A DNA stretch of 64,000 bases, taken from Pseudomonas sp. TMP9 (lineage in GTDB: Bacteria > Pseudomonadota > Gammaproteobacteria > Pseudomonadales > Pseudomonadaceae). Location of the stretch: the NCBI RefSeq assembly GCF_037943105.1, contig NZ_CP149803.1, positions 2,274,001 through 2,338,000 of the forward strand, given 5' to 3'. The position numbers and the translations under genes are program-made. Below are positions 31,232 to 41,584 of this stretch, in pieces; the stretch's first letter is position 1; every line of letters starts with the position of its first letter. The notes beneath the pieces are model-generated. The model saw only the letters and a program-made list of their open reading frames with translations, did not search any database and had not been told where the DNA came from.

Positions 31232-32868
31232 GCCGACTGCTCTGTACCCTCCTGCTAAGCCTACTGACCCTGAGCGCCAGTGCGCAGAGCTTGACCGCCA
31301 GCGTTGATCGCAGCCGCTTGGATGCAGGCGAAAGCGTAGAACTGACCGTGGAATCGGATGACGCCACGCAGTTCGGTAAGCCCGATTTGCAACCGCTTAA
31401 TGAGCTATTCGAGGTGTTGGGCACTCGCCAAGTCAACCGCCTGACCAGTGCCAATAATAATGCCCAAGCCAGTACCCGCTGGATCATTACCCTGCAGCCC
31501 AAACACAGCGGTTATGTGGTGATCCCACCGCTAAGCCTGGGCCAAATGCAAAGCGCGCCCATCACCTTGCATGTGCAGCAAGCCACTCGCGCCGATGACA
31601 ACCGTATGGCTCCAGTGTTTATTGACGCCAGCCTGGACCAAGAAAGCGTGTATGTGCAGGCACAAACGGTGCTGACGCTGCGTATTTACCACTCCGTCTC
31701 GCTTTATGACGACAGCAGCCTTAGCCCGCTGGAAATGCCCCAGGCGCGGATTGAATCCTTGGGCGAGCCGCGCACCTATGAGAAAGACATCAGCGGCGTG
31801 CGCCACGGCGTGATCGAGTTGCGTTATGCAATCTTCCCCCAGGAAAGTGGCGACCTGCTGATCCCTTCTCAAGCCTTTAGCGCCACGGCAGTTGATCGTT
31901 CAGCCAGCAATACCTTTAATCCATTTGGCCCTCGCCCGGGCAAAGTGGTGCGGGTTAGGTCCCCAGAGATTCCGCTGACGGTAAAAGCCAAGCCCGCCAG
32001 TTACCCAGCCGATGCCCCTTGGCTGCCGGCGCGCGCGCTTAGCCTCAGTGAAGTCTGGAGCCCACAACCAGAGGCCGCTCGCGTCGGTGAATCGCTGACG
32101 CGCAGTCTGCTGCTCAAGGTCGAGGGGTTAGCCAGCGCTCAATTACCGCCGTTGCCGGCCACTCAGATAGAGGGGCTGCGGCACTATCCAGACCAGCCGC
32201 AACTGACTAACCAAGCCAGCGACAGCGGAGTAACCGGCAGCCGCGAAGAACGCGAAGCGCTGGTGGCCAACCGCGAAGGCTTGATCTCCCTGCCAGCCAT
32301 CGACATCGCCTGGTGGAACACCCAGACTGACCAGCTGGAGCGCACTGGCTTGCCGGCGCGCAACCTTCAGGTGGCCGCTAACCCAAGCTTGGAAGCTGCG
32401 CCGCTGGAAACCGTGCGGGCTGAGCCGATCACCACCGCCACTGTGCACGTATGGCCGTGGCAACTCAGCAGCGCGTTACTCGGCCTAACCACCTTGCTTG
32501 GCTTTACCCTCTGGTGGCGCGCGCGCCGTCAGCCTGCGGTAACGCCTAACCAGCAAACCGGCCCCAGCCCGCGTAACCTACTCGACGATCTCAAACGTAC
32601 CTGTTTGGCCAACGACTCCCAGGCCACCCGTCATGCACTGGATGCTTGGGCCCGCCAGCAACCGGAAACCTTGGCTGACATGGCCGCACGCTTTACTCCG
32701 CTGTCCGCTGCGCTCGACGGCCTTAACGGTGCCCTCTACAGCGAGAGCGGCCAGCATTGGCAGGGTCGTAACCTGTGGCTGGCCATCCGCAGCCTCCCCG
32801 CCATAGAGGATCTGGAAGGCAGCGCCAGCCTAGACACCAGCGCACTGCCGCCGTTGTATCCACGCTAA
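31228..32868 (+). CDS. BatD-family protein
   Basis: 546 residues with a signal peptide (about 1-19, ending ASAQS), a large periplasmic beta-rich part beginning with [21 protein letters not shown], and one C-terminal helix near 415-432 ([20 protein letters not shown]) followed by a cytosolic tail. Last gene of the MoxR-Bat operon; starts in the preceding stop (ATGA). Its stop is only about 20 bases from the point where a sucD fragment begins, so no operon terminator of its own is visible. Confidence 0.88.
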   Translation: MSRLLCTLLLSLLTLSASAQSLTASVDRSRLDAGESVELTVESDDATQFGKPDLQPLNELFEVLGTRQVNRLTSANNNAQASTRWIITLQPKHSGYVVIPPLSLGQMQSAPITLHVQQATRADDNRMAPVFIDASLDQESVYVQAQTVLTLRIYHSVSLYDDSSLSPLEMPQARIESLGEPRTYEKDISGVRHGVIELRYAIFPQESGDLLIPSQAFSATAVDRSASNTFNPFGPRPGKVVRVRSPEIPLTVKAKPASYPADAPWLPARALSLSEVWSPQPEAARVGESLTRSLLLKVEGLASAQLPPLPATQIEGLRHYPDQPQLTNQASDSGVTGSREEREALVANREGLISLPAIDIAWWNTQTDQLERTGLPARNLQVAANPSLEAAPLETVRAEPITTATVHVWPWQLSSALLGLTTLLGFTLWWRARRQPAVTPNQQTGPSPRNLLDDLKRTCLANDSQATRHALDAWARQQPETLADMAARFTPLSAALDGLNGALYSESGQHWQGRNLWLAIRSLPAIEDLEGSASLDTSALPPLYPR

Positions 32869-32887
32869 ACGGACTGAATCACCGGAT

Positions 32888-33334
32888 ATAGGCATCGTGT
32901 CGCGTTCCAGCACCCTGACTTACGAAGCTGTTAAGCAGACTACTGATGCCGGTTTCGGTCAGTCCACCTGCGTTGGCATCGGCGGTGACCCGATCCCAGG
33001 TTCTAACTTCATCGACATCCTCAAGCTGTTCCAGGAAGACCCGAAGACCGAAGCGATCGTGATGATCGGTGAGATCGGCGGCTCGGCTGAAGAAGAAGCG
33101 GATGCCTACATCAAGGCTAACGTGACCAAGCCAGTGGTGTCTTACATCGCGGGTGTGACTGCCCCTGCGGGCAAGCGTATGGGCCATGCCGGCGCCATCA
33201 TCTCTGGTGGTAAAGGCACTGCGGACGAAAAGTTCGCAGCCCTGCAGGACGCCGGTGTGAAAACCGTGCGTTCCCTGGCTGATATCGGTAAGGCTTTGGC
33301 CGAACTGACCGGTTGGGAAGTTAACAAAGCCTAA
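32888..33334 (+). pseudogene. sucD: Headless succinyl-CoA synthetase alpha subunit (sucD C-terminal half)
   Basis: The frame reads [20 protein letters not shown] onwards to a normal C-terminus; it corresponds to roughly the second half of the ~290-residue SucD. The active-site phosphohistidine is kept (MGHAGAII; His97 counting from the GTG at 32897), but the N-terminal CoA-binding Rossmann domain is absent. Recognisable similarity begins at the Ile codon at 32888, about 20 bases after the batD stop. There is no ribosome site, and the only start is an internal GTG. Codon use resembles highly expressed genes and no frameshift is present, so the break looks recent. A terminator follows as after an intact gene. 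Probably a rearrangement scar; a complete sucD is expected elsewhere. Confidence 0.85.
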
Positions 33335-33350
33335 AGCTTTTTAACTTAAG

Positions 33351-33378
33351 AAAAGGCCACCTTCGGGTGGCCTTTTTG
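33351..33378 (+). terminator. Terminator after the sucD fragment
   Basis: AAAAGGCCACC-TTCG-GGTGGCCTTTT, a perfect stem with a stable UUCG loop and T-run. It now serves as the only visible terminator of the bat operon. Confidence 0.92.
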
Positions 33379-33509
33379 TTATGTGCTGCAATGATTGTAG
33401 GGCGGTGTGTTTTTTGCCGTAAGGAATTGGCTAAAGATTCAAGAATGCCGTTGCTGCAGTCGATAAGGCAGTGGGTGCTTTACACAATTGCTACCAGAGG
33501 GAGTTACTT

Positions 33510-35471
33510 ATGCGCTGGTTTGCTGATCTACGGATTGCTTACAAAATCGCCATCGTGCCTGTGGTGCTGTGTTTACTGCTGATCATCCTGGGGGTTGTCT
33601 CGTCACTGTCGCTGCGCAATATCGCCGACCGGGTCGAGGTGGTCACCCGTGACCTAGGGCCGAGCATTGAGCGGGTCGCGCAGGTGAGTGACAACATGGC
33701 GCGTCTGCAGCTATCGGTCAGTCAGTATGCGCGCAGCGGTGATCCTGAGGCCGAATCGCTGATTGCCGAACTGGATAAGAACCTTAGAGCAGCCTTGCAG
33801 GAGGCAGCAGCGGGCCTGACCGAGCCGGAACAACAGCGCCTGCTCGAGTCGATACAGCAACTGCATGTGCAATACAGCGATCTGTTCCGCGAGCGCTTGG
33901 TGCCCCTGAGTCAGCAGCGCCAGGCCTTGCTCAGCGGTGAACTAAGCGAGCATGGCCCAGCGATTGAGCAGGCCCTCTCCGCAGTGCTGACCAACGCCCA
34001 GCAAAGTTTCAACTTAGACGCGGTGTTCTATGCCAGTGCGGCTATGCGCAACCTGTTGTTGGGCAGCCAGTATCTGTACCAGTTCTTGCAGGAAAACCAA
34101 GACGCTCAGGTCAAGGCCTTTACCAGCGAGCTGGACAATGCGCAAAGCATGATTACGGTGTTGCGCGACCGCAGCAGCAGTGAGCGCCTGATTGCACAGC
34201 TGACCCAGGCCCTGGACAGCCTAGAGCGCTACAAGACGGCCGCTGCCAAGGTGGTGGAGCTGGTCAAGCAACGCAATGATGCCCTCGCGCAAATGGATCG
34301 CATAGATCCCCAAATCGCCGAGCTGGCCAGCCGCCTGCAACAGCGCTTAATGGCGGATATGCAGGCGGCTGCCAGCGCTACCGACAGTACCGTGTTGCAA
34401 GTCAATCAGCTGCTCTGGGGTTTATTGTTAGCCGCCCTTGTACTGGGGGCGCTGCTGGCCTACGGCACAGGGCATGCGTTGGTGCGAGGGCTGCGGCAGA
34501 TCAATTTGATGCTGCAGGACATGGCTGAAGGTGAGGGCGATCTGACTAAACGCCTGCCGATCCTCGGCAAGGACGATCTCGGTCTGTTGGCCAGTAACTT
34601 CAATACCTTTATCGAGAAGATTCGCCAGACTGTCGCCGAGGTGGCGCAGGCCTCCCATACCCTAGAGCAGGCTGGCGAGAATTTACAGCAGTCGGCTCAG
34701 CGCGCTCACCAAGATGTTGAACAACAACGCGATGAAAGCACCCGAATAGCTTCCGCCATGACCCAAATGGCCGCCAGCGCGCAGGAGATGTCCTATAGCG
34801 CAGGGCAGGGTCAGCAGCTCTCGCGCGATACCCGTGAGGCCGCTCACGACGGCTTGCGCTGCGTAGAGAGCAACCGTCAGGCCATGCAGAGCCTAACCGA
34901 GAAGATGACGCGTCTGTCCGATGTGATCGAAAGTCTTAGTGCAGACAGTGAGCGTATTGGTTCAGTGCTGATTGTCATCGGCTCGATTGCCCAGCAGACC
35001 AATTTGCTGGCTCTCAATGCGGCAATCGAGGCCGCGCGCGCGGGTGAACAGGGCCGAGGTTTTGCCGTCGTCGCGGATGAGGTGCGCAGCCTGGCGCTGC
35101 GTACTCAAACCTCTACCGCGGAGATTCAGGAGATCATCCAGACCCTGCAACGGCGCAGTCAGGCGTCTATCACGGTTATGGCCGAGAGCCAGCAGGCGGT
35201 GACATTGGCGCATGACAGTACCGAGCAGACCAGCGACTCCCTGCAGCGCATCACCGAGGCCGTAGGCGCTATCGATCAGAATATCCAGCTGCTGGTGGCT
35301 GCTGCGGCCGAGCAAGCCAAGGTGGCGGAAGATGTTGGCGCGGGTGTGGTACGAGCCAACCACATCAGTGAGAACGCCTATGCAACGGTCGAGCAAACCC
35401 GTGCCTCTGCGCAAAGTATCCGCGACCTGGAGCAAAAGCTGAGCCGCTTGATCGAACAGTTCCAGACCTGA
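33510..35471 (+). CDS. Methyl-accepting chemotaxis protein
   Basis: 653 residues: membrane helix 1 (about 12-34), a helical periplasmic sensor region of about 265 residues, helix 2 (about 301-321), a HAMP domain (to about 375) and a signalling domain with the conserved hairpin [21 protein letters not shown] followed by [15 protein letters not shown]. The ATG at 33510 has AGAGGGAGTTACTT before it, and [17 protein letters not shown] is the usual start; a frame start 13 codons earlier was rejected. The ligand is unknown; no C-terminal CheR-binding pentapeptide is evident. Confidence 0.93.
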   Translation: MRWFADLRIAYKIAIVPVVLCLLLIILGVVSSLSLRNIADRVEVVTRDLGPSIERVAQVSDNMARLQLSVSQYARSGDPEAESLIAELDKNLRAALQEAAAGLTEPEQQRLLESIQQLHVQYSDLFRERLVPLSQQRQALLSGELSEHGPAIEQALSAVLTNAQQSFNLDAVFYASAAMRNLLLGSQYLYQFLQENQDAQVKAFTSELDNAQSMITVLRDRSSSERLIAQLTQALDSLERYKTAAAKVVELVKQRNDALAQMDRIDPQIAELASRLQQRLMADMQAAASATDSTVLQVNQLLWGLLLAALVLGALLAYGTGHALVRGLRQINLMLQDMAEGEGDLTKRLPILGKDDLGLLASNFNTFIEKIRQTVAEVAQASHTLEQAGENLQQSAQRAHQDVEQQRDESTRIASAMTQMAASAQEMSYSAGQGQQLSRDTREAAHDGLRCVESNRQAMQSLTEKMTRLSDVIESLSADSERIGSVLIVIGSIAQQTNLLALNAAIEAARAGEQGRGFAVVADEVRSLALRTQTSTAEIQEIIQTLQRRSQASITVMAESQQAVTLAHDSTEQTSDSLQRITEAVGAIDQNIQLLVAAAAEQAKVAEDVGAGVVRANHISENAYATVEQTRASAQSIRDLEQKLSRLIEQFQT

Positions 35472-35561
35472 TTTTCAACGATGGCGTAAGCAACGTTACA
35501 GACATGCTCCATACCCATGCTGCCATGGAACCCGCCAAGCGATAATCCACCCGCCAGACGG

Positions 35562-35594
35562 TGCAGGCCGCTTATTCAAGCGGCCTTTTTGTGG
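35562..35594 (+). terminator. Terminator downstream of the chemoreceptor gene
   Basis: AGGCCGCTT-ATTC-AAGCGGCCTTTTT, a near-perfect stem with T-run, about 95 bases after the stop. Confidence 0.8.
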
Positions 35595-35682
35595 ACCAGC
35601 TACAAGCCAGCCTGTCTATAATCGGCGCAGGTTAACAGGAGTATGTGGTGCGGAGAGCGTTGCACGGCGCGGAGTTTAAGCC

Positions 35683-35925
35683 TTAGCCATTGCGCAGAAA
35701 TTCCACAACGTGCTCAGCGGCGAATGGCCAATTCAACTCGGCGCCGGTATCGCAGCGGCGCAGCACCGGAATGCGCAGGGCGTAACCCTCGAACATGTAT
35801 TCATGCTCAGCAATATCGACCAACTCGACTAACAGGCCATGCTCGACAAAGGGCATTAAAAGCGCCTGCGCCACCTCACAGAGGTGGCAACCGAGCGTAC
35901 CGAACAGTTGGCATTGCGGGAGCAT
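35683..35925 (-). CDS. Glutaredoxin-like (DUF836) small thioredoxin-fold protein
   Basis: 80 residues with a CxxC redox pair at 13-16 (GCHLC), the usual location for this fold, and the cis-Pro strand LRIPVLRR. It belongs to the glutaredoxin family called DUF836, of uncertain partner. Monocistronic on the minus strand, upstream of a gene-free stretch and just downstream of the DUF5610 gene's promoter-distal side. Confidence 0.82.
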   Translation of the reverse strand: MLPQCQLFGTLGCHLCEVAQALLMPFVEHGLLVELVDIAEHEYMFEGYALRIPVLRRCDTGAELNWPFAAEHVVEFLRNG

Positions 35926-35975
35926 CTTGACGTCTCAATTAACGACTGGCCCGACAGTTTAGCACTGCACTGGCT

Positions 35976-37130
35976 TTAGCCGCCCAGGGGCTTGGTGCCC
36001 TCTAACGCTGGGCTGAGCAGGTTTTGCAGGCCATCAAGTAAGCGGCTGTTAAGCTGCTCGGCTTTGTCCAAACGGCCGCTGTCGAAGCGCTCATCCAGCG
36101 AAAAACCACCTTTAAGCAGGTCGAGCAAGCTGGACTTACCGGTGCCTGCTTCAGCCACTTGGTTAACGTTGCGCAACGCTTCAAGCAAACCTTGGGCGTA
36201 ATCAATCAATGAGTTATTCACTGCGCTGGCGGCCTGGCCGCTGCCTTGCGCCACAGCGCTGTAGGCATCGGCGGCTTGACGCACAGTGGTTTGGGTCAGG
36301 CGCAGCGACATAGAGGCTAACTGCTCGCCGTCCATTTCCAGCGCCATGGCGCGGTCGAAAGCGCCAGACAGATCACCGGAGTAGAACTTATCGGACAGCT
36401 CCTGCACTTGGCCAAAGAGCTTTTCCAGCGCGCCACGTTCCTCGTCATCCAGCTCGCCTTCAACACTGACCTGCCACGCACCAATCTGCAGGCTGCCTGA
36501 CTGACTGCTGGCAACCGCTGAGCTACCTTGGCCATTGCTGCTGGCGACCACGCCACTTTGCGACCAGTTGGCCGAAGCCTGGGCAATGGAAATACGCAGG
36601 CGATCGCCATCACGGGTGGTGACCGACATCTCAAAGCTTTCCGCCTGAGCGGTAAAACGCTCGCTGTAAGCCGCGATGCTGCTTGAGCCTTCAACCAGCG
36701 CCGCCTCTGGGTTAAAGCGCTTATTCAGGTCACTGAAGCCGCTCTGGATTTTCTGGTAGGTGTCGTCGATATCGCTCGCCACCTTGCCTTGCAGCACACC
36801 CATGCCGTCGAGAATCTTGCGCGCTTCGGCAAAGCCCTTTTCCACGCCTTCACGGGCTTGGTCGAGGAATTCTTGCAATTTGGCGGTATCGGCACCCGCC
36901 GCTTGCTCACTTTGCAGGCGCTGTTCGATAAACCCAAGAATACGCCCGGCGACTTTCTCCGGGGTGTAGTCATTGGCCTTACCGGCCAGCGCACCGGGCT
37001 CAAGGCCAAGTCGCTCGGCCAATCGATTAGCCAGCACCGCCTGCGCGTCAGCCGTGTTGCGCACGACAGGCTGAGCAGTGGCAGAGGATGGGCGTGACGC
37101 GGGCGATAAATTTGAGGCCAGGGGGTTCAT
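35976..37130 (-). CDS. DUF5610 domain protein
   Basis: 384 residues without a signal peptide or membrane helix; Ala/Ser/Gln-rich and mostly helical. The N-terminal ~140 residues (AVLANRLAERLGLEPGALAG through ILDGMGVLQGKVASDIDDTY) match the DUF5610 domain common in Pseudomonas and Vibrio. It has no known function; the cytosolic, low-complexity character is like secreted or surface-associated adaptors, but that is a guess. AGGAATTTTGCT precedes the ATG. Divergent from the porin gene across about 250 bases. Confidence 0.75.
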   Translation of the reverse strand: MNPLASNLSPASRPSSATAQPVVRNTADAQAVLANRLAERLGLEPGALAGKANDYTPEKVAGRILGFIEQRLQSEQAAGADTAKLQEFLDQAREGVEKGFAEARKILDGMGVLQGKVASDIDDTYQKIQSGFSDLNKRFNPEAALVEGSSSIAAYSERFTAQAESFEMSVTTRDGDRLRISIAQASANWSQSGVVASSNGQGSSAVASSQSGSLQIGAWQVSVEGELDDEERGALEKLFGQVQELSDKFYSGDLSGAFDRAMALEMDGEQLASMSLRLTQTTVRQAADAYSAVAQGSGQAASAVNNSLIDYAQGLLEALRNVNQVAEAGTGKSSLLDLLKGGFSLDERFDSGRLDKAEQLNSRLLDGLQNLLSPALEGTKPLGG

Positions 37131-37377
37131 AGCAAAATTCCTAGGCGGTGTATTGATAGGTTTGCGGCCGCGCGCCGTGAAACTTTAGGCTGGCGGCAGA
37201 TAACCCGATCAACGGAGCACGGCGTCTGTCAGTCATATGCAGGGGCTAGTGAGCGCTTGGTAAACCAGGTACAGCCGACCAAAGTCTAAAAGCTAAGTTC
37301 ACCCGTCCATGCTTTATTGCGCTTCGCTGTAACAGATCGGCCATAAACCGACCCGCACATACGAGGAGCTAATAACA

Positions 37378-38631
37378 ATGAGTCAATCTCCCCTCGCCCG
37401 CGCTGTGGCACTCGCCGCACTGGGCACCAGCCTCACACTACCAACGCTGGCCCACGCTGAATTTATTAAAGACAGCAAAGCCACCGTCGAAGCGCGTAAC
37501 TTTTATCTAAACCGCGACTTGCGTAATAGCACTGCCGCTCAACAATCCAAGCGTGAAGAATGGGCCCAGGGCTTTCTCTTTAAAGCCGAATCCGGTTTTA
37601 CCGAGGGCACCGTAGGTTTTGGCTTGGATGCCTACGCAGGGCTAGGTATCAAGCTCGACTCGTCTGATGACCGCGCCGGTACAAACCTTTTGCCTAATAC
37701 CTTTGGCAATGAGGGTCCGGGGGAGTATTCCGAGGCCACCGCTACGGCCAAAGCACGTATATCCAAAACAGTAGGTAAAGTCGGCGGGCTGATGCCGAAG
37801 TTGCCTATAGTGTCTTCCGGTGACTCGCGTCTACTGCCTCAAGTCTTTACTGGTGGTCTGATAACTAGTCAAGAAATTGAAGGGCTCACCTTCAATGGCG
37901 GCCAATTACGCGAAGTGAACTTCCGTAATTCGTCGGATAGGCAGGACATCACCGCCAGCAACGTCAAAGGCATGAGTGATCGTTATAATTTCGCCGGTGG
38001 CGATTACAAATTCAACGCCGGCAATACCACCGTTGGCCTGTGGTATGGCGAGCTGGAAAACATCTACGATCAGAAGCTTTACAACTTGATCCATATACAA
38101 CCTATAGGTGACTGGAAACTCGGTGCCAATCTTGCCTATTTCGACTCCCAAGATAACGGTAGCAAACTTGGCGGCAAGCTTGATAATGACCTGACCTCGG
38201 TAAATCTGTGGGCCGGTATTGGTGCACACACATTCCGTATGGGCTACCAGGAAGTCGGCGGAGATAATGCCTTTCCGTTCTTGGCTGAAACCGACCCTTA
38301 TATTGTTAACTACCTACAAATTCTCGACTTCACTCGCAAAGACGAAAAATCTTGGCAAGCTCGCTATGACGTCAATTTTGCTACCTACGGCGTACCCGGC
38401 CTAACGGCATTCGTACGCTATGTAACCGGTGACGGTTTTGATGGCGCTCTTGGTAGTAATGGTAAGGAATGGGAACGCAACCTCGATGTCAGCTACACCG
38501 TGCAAGAAGGCACCTTCAAAAATCTGGCCTTTCGCTGGCGTAATGCGATGGTGCGCACTAACGCTGTTGCCGCAGGCGGCGACCTCGACGAAAACCGCCT
38601 GATCGTCAGCTACACCCTGCCGCTGCTGTAA
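37378..38631 (+). CDS. OprD-family outer-membrane porin
   Basis: 417 residues with a signal peptide (cleavage after AHA, residue 27), then EFIKDSKATVEARNFYLNRD, the conserved OprD start, alternating beta-strand pattern, and a hydrophobic C-terminal strand (LIVSYTLPLL). OprD channels import small carboxylates, amino acids or aromatic compounds; the substrate cannot be told from sequence. Strong ribosome site AGGAGC. Position next to the yqjD-dgt-yggL-dacB block recalls opdQ of P. aeruginosa. Confidence 0.9.
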   Translation: MSQSPLARAVALAALGTSLTLPTLAHAEFIKDSKATVEARNFYLNRDLRNSTAAQQSKREEWAQGFLFKAESGFTEGTVGFGLDAYAGLGIKLDSSDDRAGTNLLPNTFGNEGPGEYSEATATAKARISKTVGKVGGLMPKLPIVSSGDSRLLPQVFTGGLITSQEIEGLTFNGGQLREVNFRNSSDRQDITASNVKGMSDRYNFAGGDYKFNAGNTTVGLWYGELENIYDQKLYNLIHIQPIGDWKLGANLAYFDSQDNGSKLGGKLDNDLTSVNLWAGIGAHTFRMGYQEVGGDNAFPFLAETDPYIVNYLQILDFTRKDEKSWQARYDVNFATYGVPGLTAFVRYVTGDGFDGALGSNGKEWERNLDVSYTVQEGTFKNLAFRWRNAMVRTNAVAAGGDLDENRLIVSYTLPLL

Positions 38632-38654
38632 CCTTTTCAGTCGGCTGAAAAAAC

Positions 38655-38681
38655 CAGGCCCGGACAGTGTCCGGGCCTTTT
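38655..38681 (+). terminator. Terminator after the porin gene
   Basis: AGGCCCGGAC-AGT-GTCCGGGCCT followed by TTTT; a perfect 10-bp stem. It also lies ahead of the amtB stop on the other strand. Confidence 0.9.
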
Positions 38682-38699
38682 GCATTAATCCCTTTAACT

Positions 38700-39908
38700 T
38701 TAGTCCTGACTGACTGCACCGATTTTGTGAATCGACAGGTCAGCACCGTAGTACTCCTCTTCTTGGCTCAAGCGGATACCCACGGTGGCCTTCAGCACGC
38801 CGTACACCAGCACGCCACCAATCAAGGCCACCACCACGCCTAACGCGGTGCCGATAAACTGGCTGGCGAGGCTAACGCCGCCCAGGCCGCCCAACGCCTG
38901 CTGACCAAAGATGCCGCAGGCAATCCCGCCCCACACGCCGCACAGACCGTGCAAGGGCCAAACGCCGAGCACGTCATCAATCTTCCATTTAACTTGGGTG
39001 GCGGTGAATGCCCACACAAACAGCGCGCCCGCAATTGCGCCAGTGGCCAAAGCACCTACGGGGTGCATCAGGTCAGAACCGGCACACACCGCCACCAAAC
39101 CGGCCAGCGGGCCGTTGTGCAAGAAGCCTGGGTCATTACGCCCGACAAATAACGCCGCCACGGTGCCGCCGACCATCGCCATCAACGTATTGACCGCCAC
39201 CAGGCCGCTGACGCTGCCCAAGGTTTGTGCGCTCATGACGTTGAAGCCAAACCAGCCGATGATCAAAATCCATGAGCCCAGCGCCAAGAACGGAATATTC
39301 GACGGTGCAAAGGCCACCAAGCGACCCTCGCGGTAACGCCCATTACGTCGGCCCAACAGGATCACCGCGCCAAACGCCAACCAGCCGCCCATGGCATGCA
39401 CCACCACCGAGCCGGCGAAGTCATGAAAAGCCGCACCAAACTGCGCCTCTAACCAAGCCTGTACGCCGTAGTTGCCGTTCCAAATCATTCCTTCAAAGAA
39501 GGGGTAAATAAACGCCACGATCAGCACCGTAGCGCATAGCTGAGGGCCGAACTTGGCACGCTCAGCGATGCCACCGGAAATAATCGCCGGGATAGCGGCG
39601 GCAAAGGTCAGCAGAAAGAAGAACTTCACCAAGGCGTAACCATTGCCCTCAGTCAGCACGCTGGCCGGCTGAAGAAACGTCACGCCGTAGGCGATCCAAT
39701 AACCCACAAAGAAATAAGCCAAAGCCGAAACGGCAAAATCAGAGATGATCTTGGATAACGCGTTGACCTGATTTTTCTGCCTAACCGTACCCACTTCAAG
39801 GAAAGCAAAACCGGCATGCATGGCCAGCACCATTACCGCGCCGAGTAAGATAAACAGGGTATTGGAGCCGTGAATTAGGGTTTCAACAGCACTGTTGATG
39901 TTGTCCAT
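38700..39908 (-). CDS. amtB: Ammonium transporter
   Basis: 402 residues with the 11-helix Amt pattern. The twin His of the pore are present at 171 (VVVHAMGG) and 320 (VWPLHGLCG), and the family signature around DFAGSVVVHAMGGWLAFGAV is intact. The start MDNINSAVETLIHGSN was preferred to a frame start 12 codons upstream because it matches related Amt proteins and has GGAG upstream. No signal peptide as in E. coli AmtB. No glnK lies next to it, so PII control would come from elsewhere. Confidence 0.92.
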   Translation of the reverse strand: MDNINSAVETLIHGSNTLFILLGAVMVLAMHAGFAFLEVGTVRQKNQVNALSKIISDFAVSALAYFFVGYWIAYGVTFLQPASVLTEGNGYALVKFFFLLTFAAAIPAIISGGIAERAKFGPQLCATVLIVAFIYPFFEGMIWNGNYGVQAWLEAQFGAAFHDFAGSVVVHAMGGWLAFGAVILLGRRNGRYREGRLVAFAPSNIPFLALGSWILIIGWFGFNVMSAQTLGSVSGLVAVNTLMAMVGGTVAALFVGRNDPGFLHNGPLAGLVAVCAGSDLMHPVGALATGAIAGALFVWAFTATQVKWKIDDVLGVWPLHGLCGVWGGIACGIFGQQALGGLGGVSLASQFIGTALGVVVALIGGVLVYGVLKATVGIRLSQEEEYYGADLSIHKIGAVSQD

Positions 39909-40280
39909 CTGCGAAGAAAGCTCCGTCGCGGGGAAAAGCACCAAAGCGGATCACAAAGCGGAAAATACGCACCACTTAGCAGCATTTTTCCTGACCCACC
40001 CTGCTGATGCCACACCTATACCGCACCAAAAAGTGCTGTTTACGTTTGGCTTCAACGTACTTATTCCATAGTTATTAGTAAGTTATTGATGCACCACGGC
40101 GTCCTGGCCAAAAACCTAGCAGCCCTATAAAAGAGCAAATATGCATGAGTGCGCACCAGCGCAATGCAAACGTTGTACCAGCGGTGTGCTCAGCATCACC
40201 GAGGGGTGCACACGAACAAGGGAACCACTGCCGCGCATCGGACTCGTATGTCTTACATTGCCCTCAAAAGGAGAAACATC
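39909..40280. other. Divergent intergenic region amtB / yqjD-like gene
   Basis: About 370 bases, AT-richer in its middle (40035-40085). A short hairpin GCAC-CAAAAA-GTGC sits at about 40023-40036. I searched for a sigma-54 site on the amtB side and found no good match. No supportable gene. Confidence 0.35.
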
Positions 40281-40598
40281 ATGGCCCGTAAAACTTCGAT
40301 AACGTCCAGTTCCGATCAATTACTCGAAGAATTCCAGGCGTTGGTGCGCGACACCGAGAGCCTGCTGCAGCACTCTGCCAGCCTCGCGGGCGAACAAGCA
40401 GAAGAGCTGCGTGATCAGATCCGCACCAGCTTGGGCCGAGCACGCAGCACTCTGCACAATGCCGAAGATGCCCTGCATCAACGCGGCAAAGCTGCACTCG
40501 ACGCCACCGAGGGTTATGTCCAGACTCACCCTTGGCAAACGCTGGGCATTGCTGCTGCCATCGGCTTACTGTTGGGCATGCTGATTACCCGCCGCTAG
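40281..40598 (+). CDS. ElaB/YqjD-family (DUF883) membrane-anchored protein
   Basis: 105 residues: a helical, charged N-terminal part, then a C-terminal membrane anchor (TLGIAAAIGLLLGMLITRR) ending in Arg-Arg, the DUF883 signature. E. coli relatives tether ribosomes to the inner membrane in stationary phase and are RpoS-controlled; that role is inferred here. AAAAGGAGAAACATC precedes the ATG at 40281, so the 44 upstream in-frame codons are rejected. Confidence 0.88.
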   Translation: MARKTSITSSSDQLLEEFQALVRDTESLLQHSASLAGEQAEELRDQIRTSLGRARSTLHNAEDALHQRGKAALDATEGYVQTHPWQTLGIAAAIGLLLGMLITRR

Positions 40599-40774
40599 CA
40601 GGTCGCTAACATCGAGCTGTGTTGCGTAAACTGCGCGAATAGCAGGCTGAGAACGCTGTTTTACACCGGAAATACTGCTTTCTCGCCTGTTTAACCCGCA
40701 GGTGCTTGCTCTCAATTGACACCTGCCAGACCGTTTCACGTAGATTTTTCAACGGCCCGCAAAGAGAAACTTAC

Positions 40775-41158
40775 ATGGATGCAACGCCTTCCACCCCACC
40801 AAGTCGCAGCACTTCGCCTAGGCGATTTGGCAGTGCGTTACTGGGGTTACTGCAGGGCCATATCGCGCTGTTTGCTGAAGAACTCAAAGAGCAGCAGAGC
40901 CATACCGTGAGCCTGCTGGTGCTGACCAGCTTGAGTCTGCTGTTTGGCTTGTTGCTGATCATCGGCTTATCGGCTGCGGTATTGATTGCCTTTTGGGAAA
41001 GTCATCGTCTGCTGGTGATCAGCGCCTTGTGTGCGTTCTATGCAGTAGGCCTGTTTAGCGCGCTGATCACGCTGTTACAGCGGGTGCGCAATGCGCCGGC
41101 ACCCTTTAGCGCCAGCCTTGAAGAGCTGGCCCGCGACCGCGAGCAACTGCTGCCATGA
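40775..41158 (+). CDS. YqjE-like phage-holin-family membrane protein
   Basis: 127 residues with two membrane helices (about 48-72 and 80-102) and a helical N-terminal amphipathic stretch, matching the Holin_X/YqjE family. The usual partner of YqjD. AAAGAGAAACTTAC precedes the ATG at 40775; an earlier in-frame start is unsupported. Overlaps the next gene by 4 bases (ATGA). Confidence 0.82.
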   Translation: MDATPSTPPSRSTSPRRFGSALLGLLQGHIALFAEELKEQQSHTVSLLVLTSLSLLFGLLLIIGLSAAVLIAFWESHRLLVISALCAFYAVGLFSALITLLQRVRNAPAPFSASLEELARDREQLLP

Positions 41159-41511
41159 CCATGCCTGAGTTACCCGCCAAAGCCTCGCGCCGTGAGTTGC
41201 GCAAGACCCTGCTGCGCATGCGCTTAGAGATGCACCGCCAAGAACTGCGCCACGAGACCTTGGTGATGCTGCAACCGCTGCGACACATGCAACACCTGCG
41301 CAAGCACTGGCGCGAAGAGCTCGGCGACAGCAAAGCACCGTTTTGGGTTGCCGGTGGCGCGCTGCTAATGGCCACCGTAGGCATTCGCCGCGACCATTGG
41401 CGACGCTGGCTGCGCATTGCTTTAATCGCCTTCCCGCTGCTCAGACGCAACCCCGCGCGCCACTCGCAGGAAACCTCGGACACGACTAAAGATACTCAAC
41501 CAGAAAATTAA
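41155..41511 (+). CDS. YqjK-like small basic membrane-associated protein
   Basis: 118 residues, strongly basic at both ends, with one hydrophobic stretch near residues 63-78 (APFWVAGGALLMATVGI) and a second weak one near 88-98. By position it is the third member of a yqjD-yqjE-yqjK-like set. Similarity to YqjK proper is not obvious by eye, so the name rests mainly on context and overlap with the YqjE-like gene. Confidence 0.6.
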   Translation: MTMPELPAKASRRELRKTLLRMRLEMHRQELRHETLVMLQPLRHMQHLRKHWREELGDSKAPFWVAGGALLMATVGIRRDHWRRWLRIALIAFPLLRRNPARHSQETSDTTKDTQPEN

Positions 41512-41584
41512 TCTGGCCGCCGTCTTGCTTAGTAACTTGGTTTAACGCCCTCTGGGCGTCTTGCATGACCAAGGAGCTTTTATA

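Noticed and set aside
35472-35682. Possible small RNA between the chemoreceptor and glutaredoxin-like genes
   Set aside because: Only one terminator hairpin is visible and there is no separate promoter-like sequence.
39909-40100. Possible sigma-54 promoter for amtB
   Set aside because: No GG-N10-GC element with acceptable flanks was found on the minus strand.
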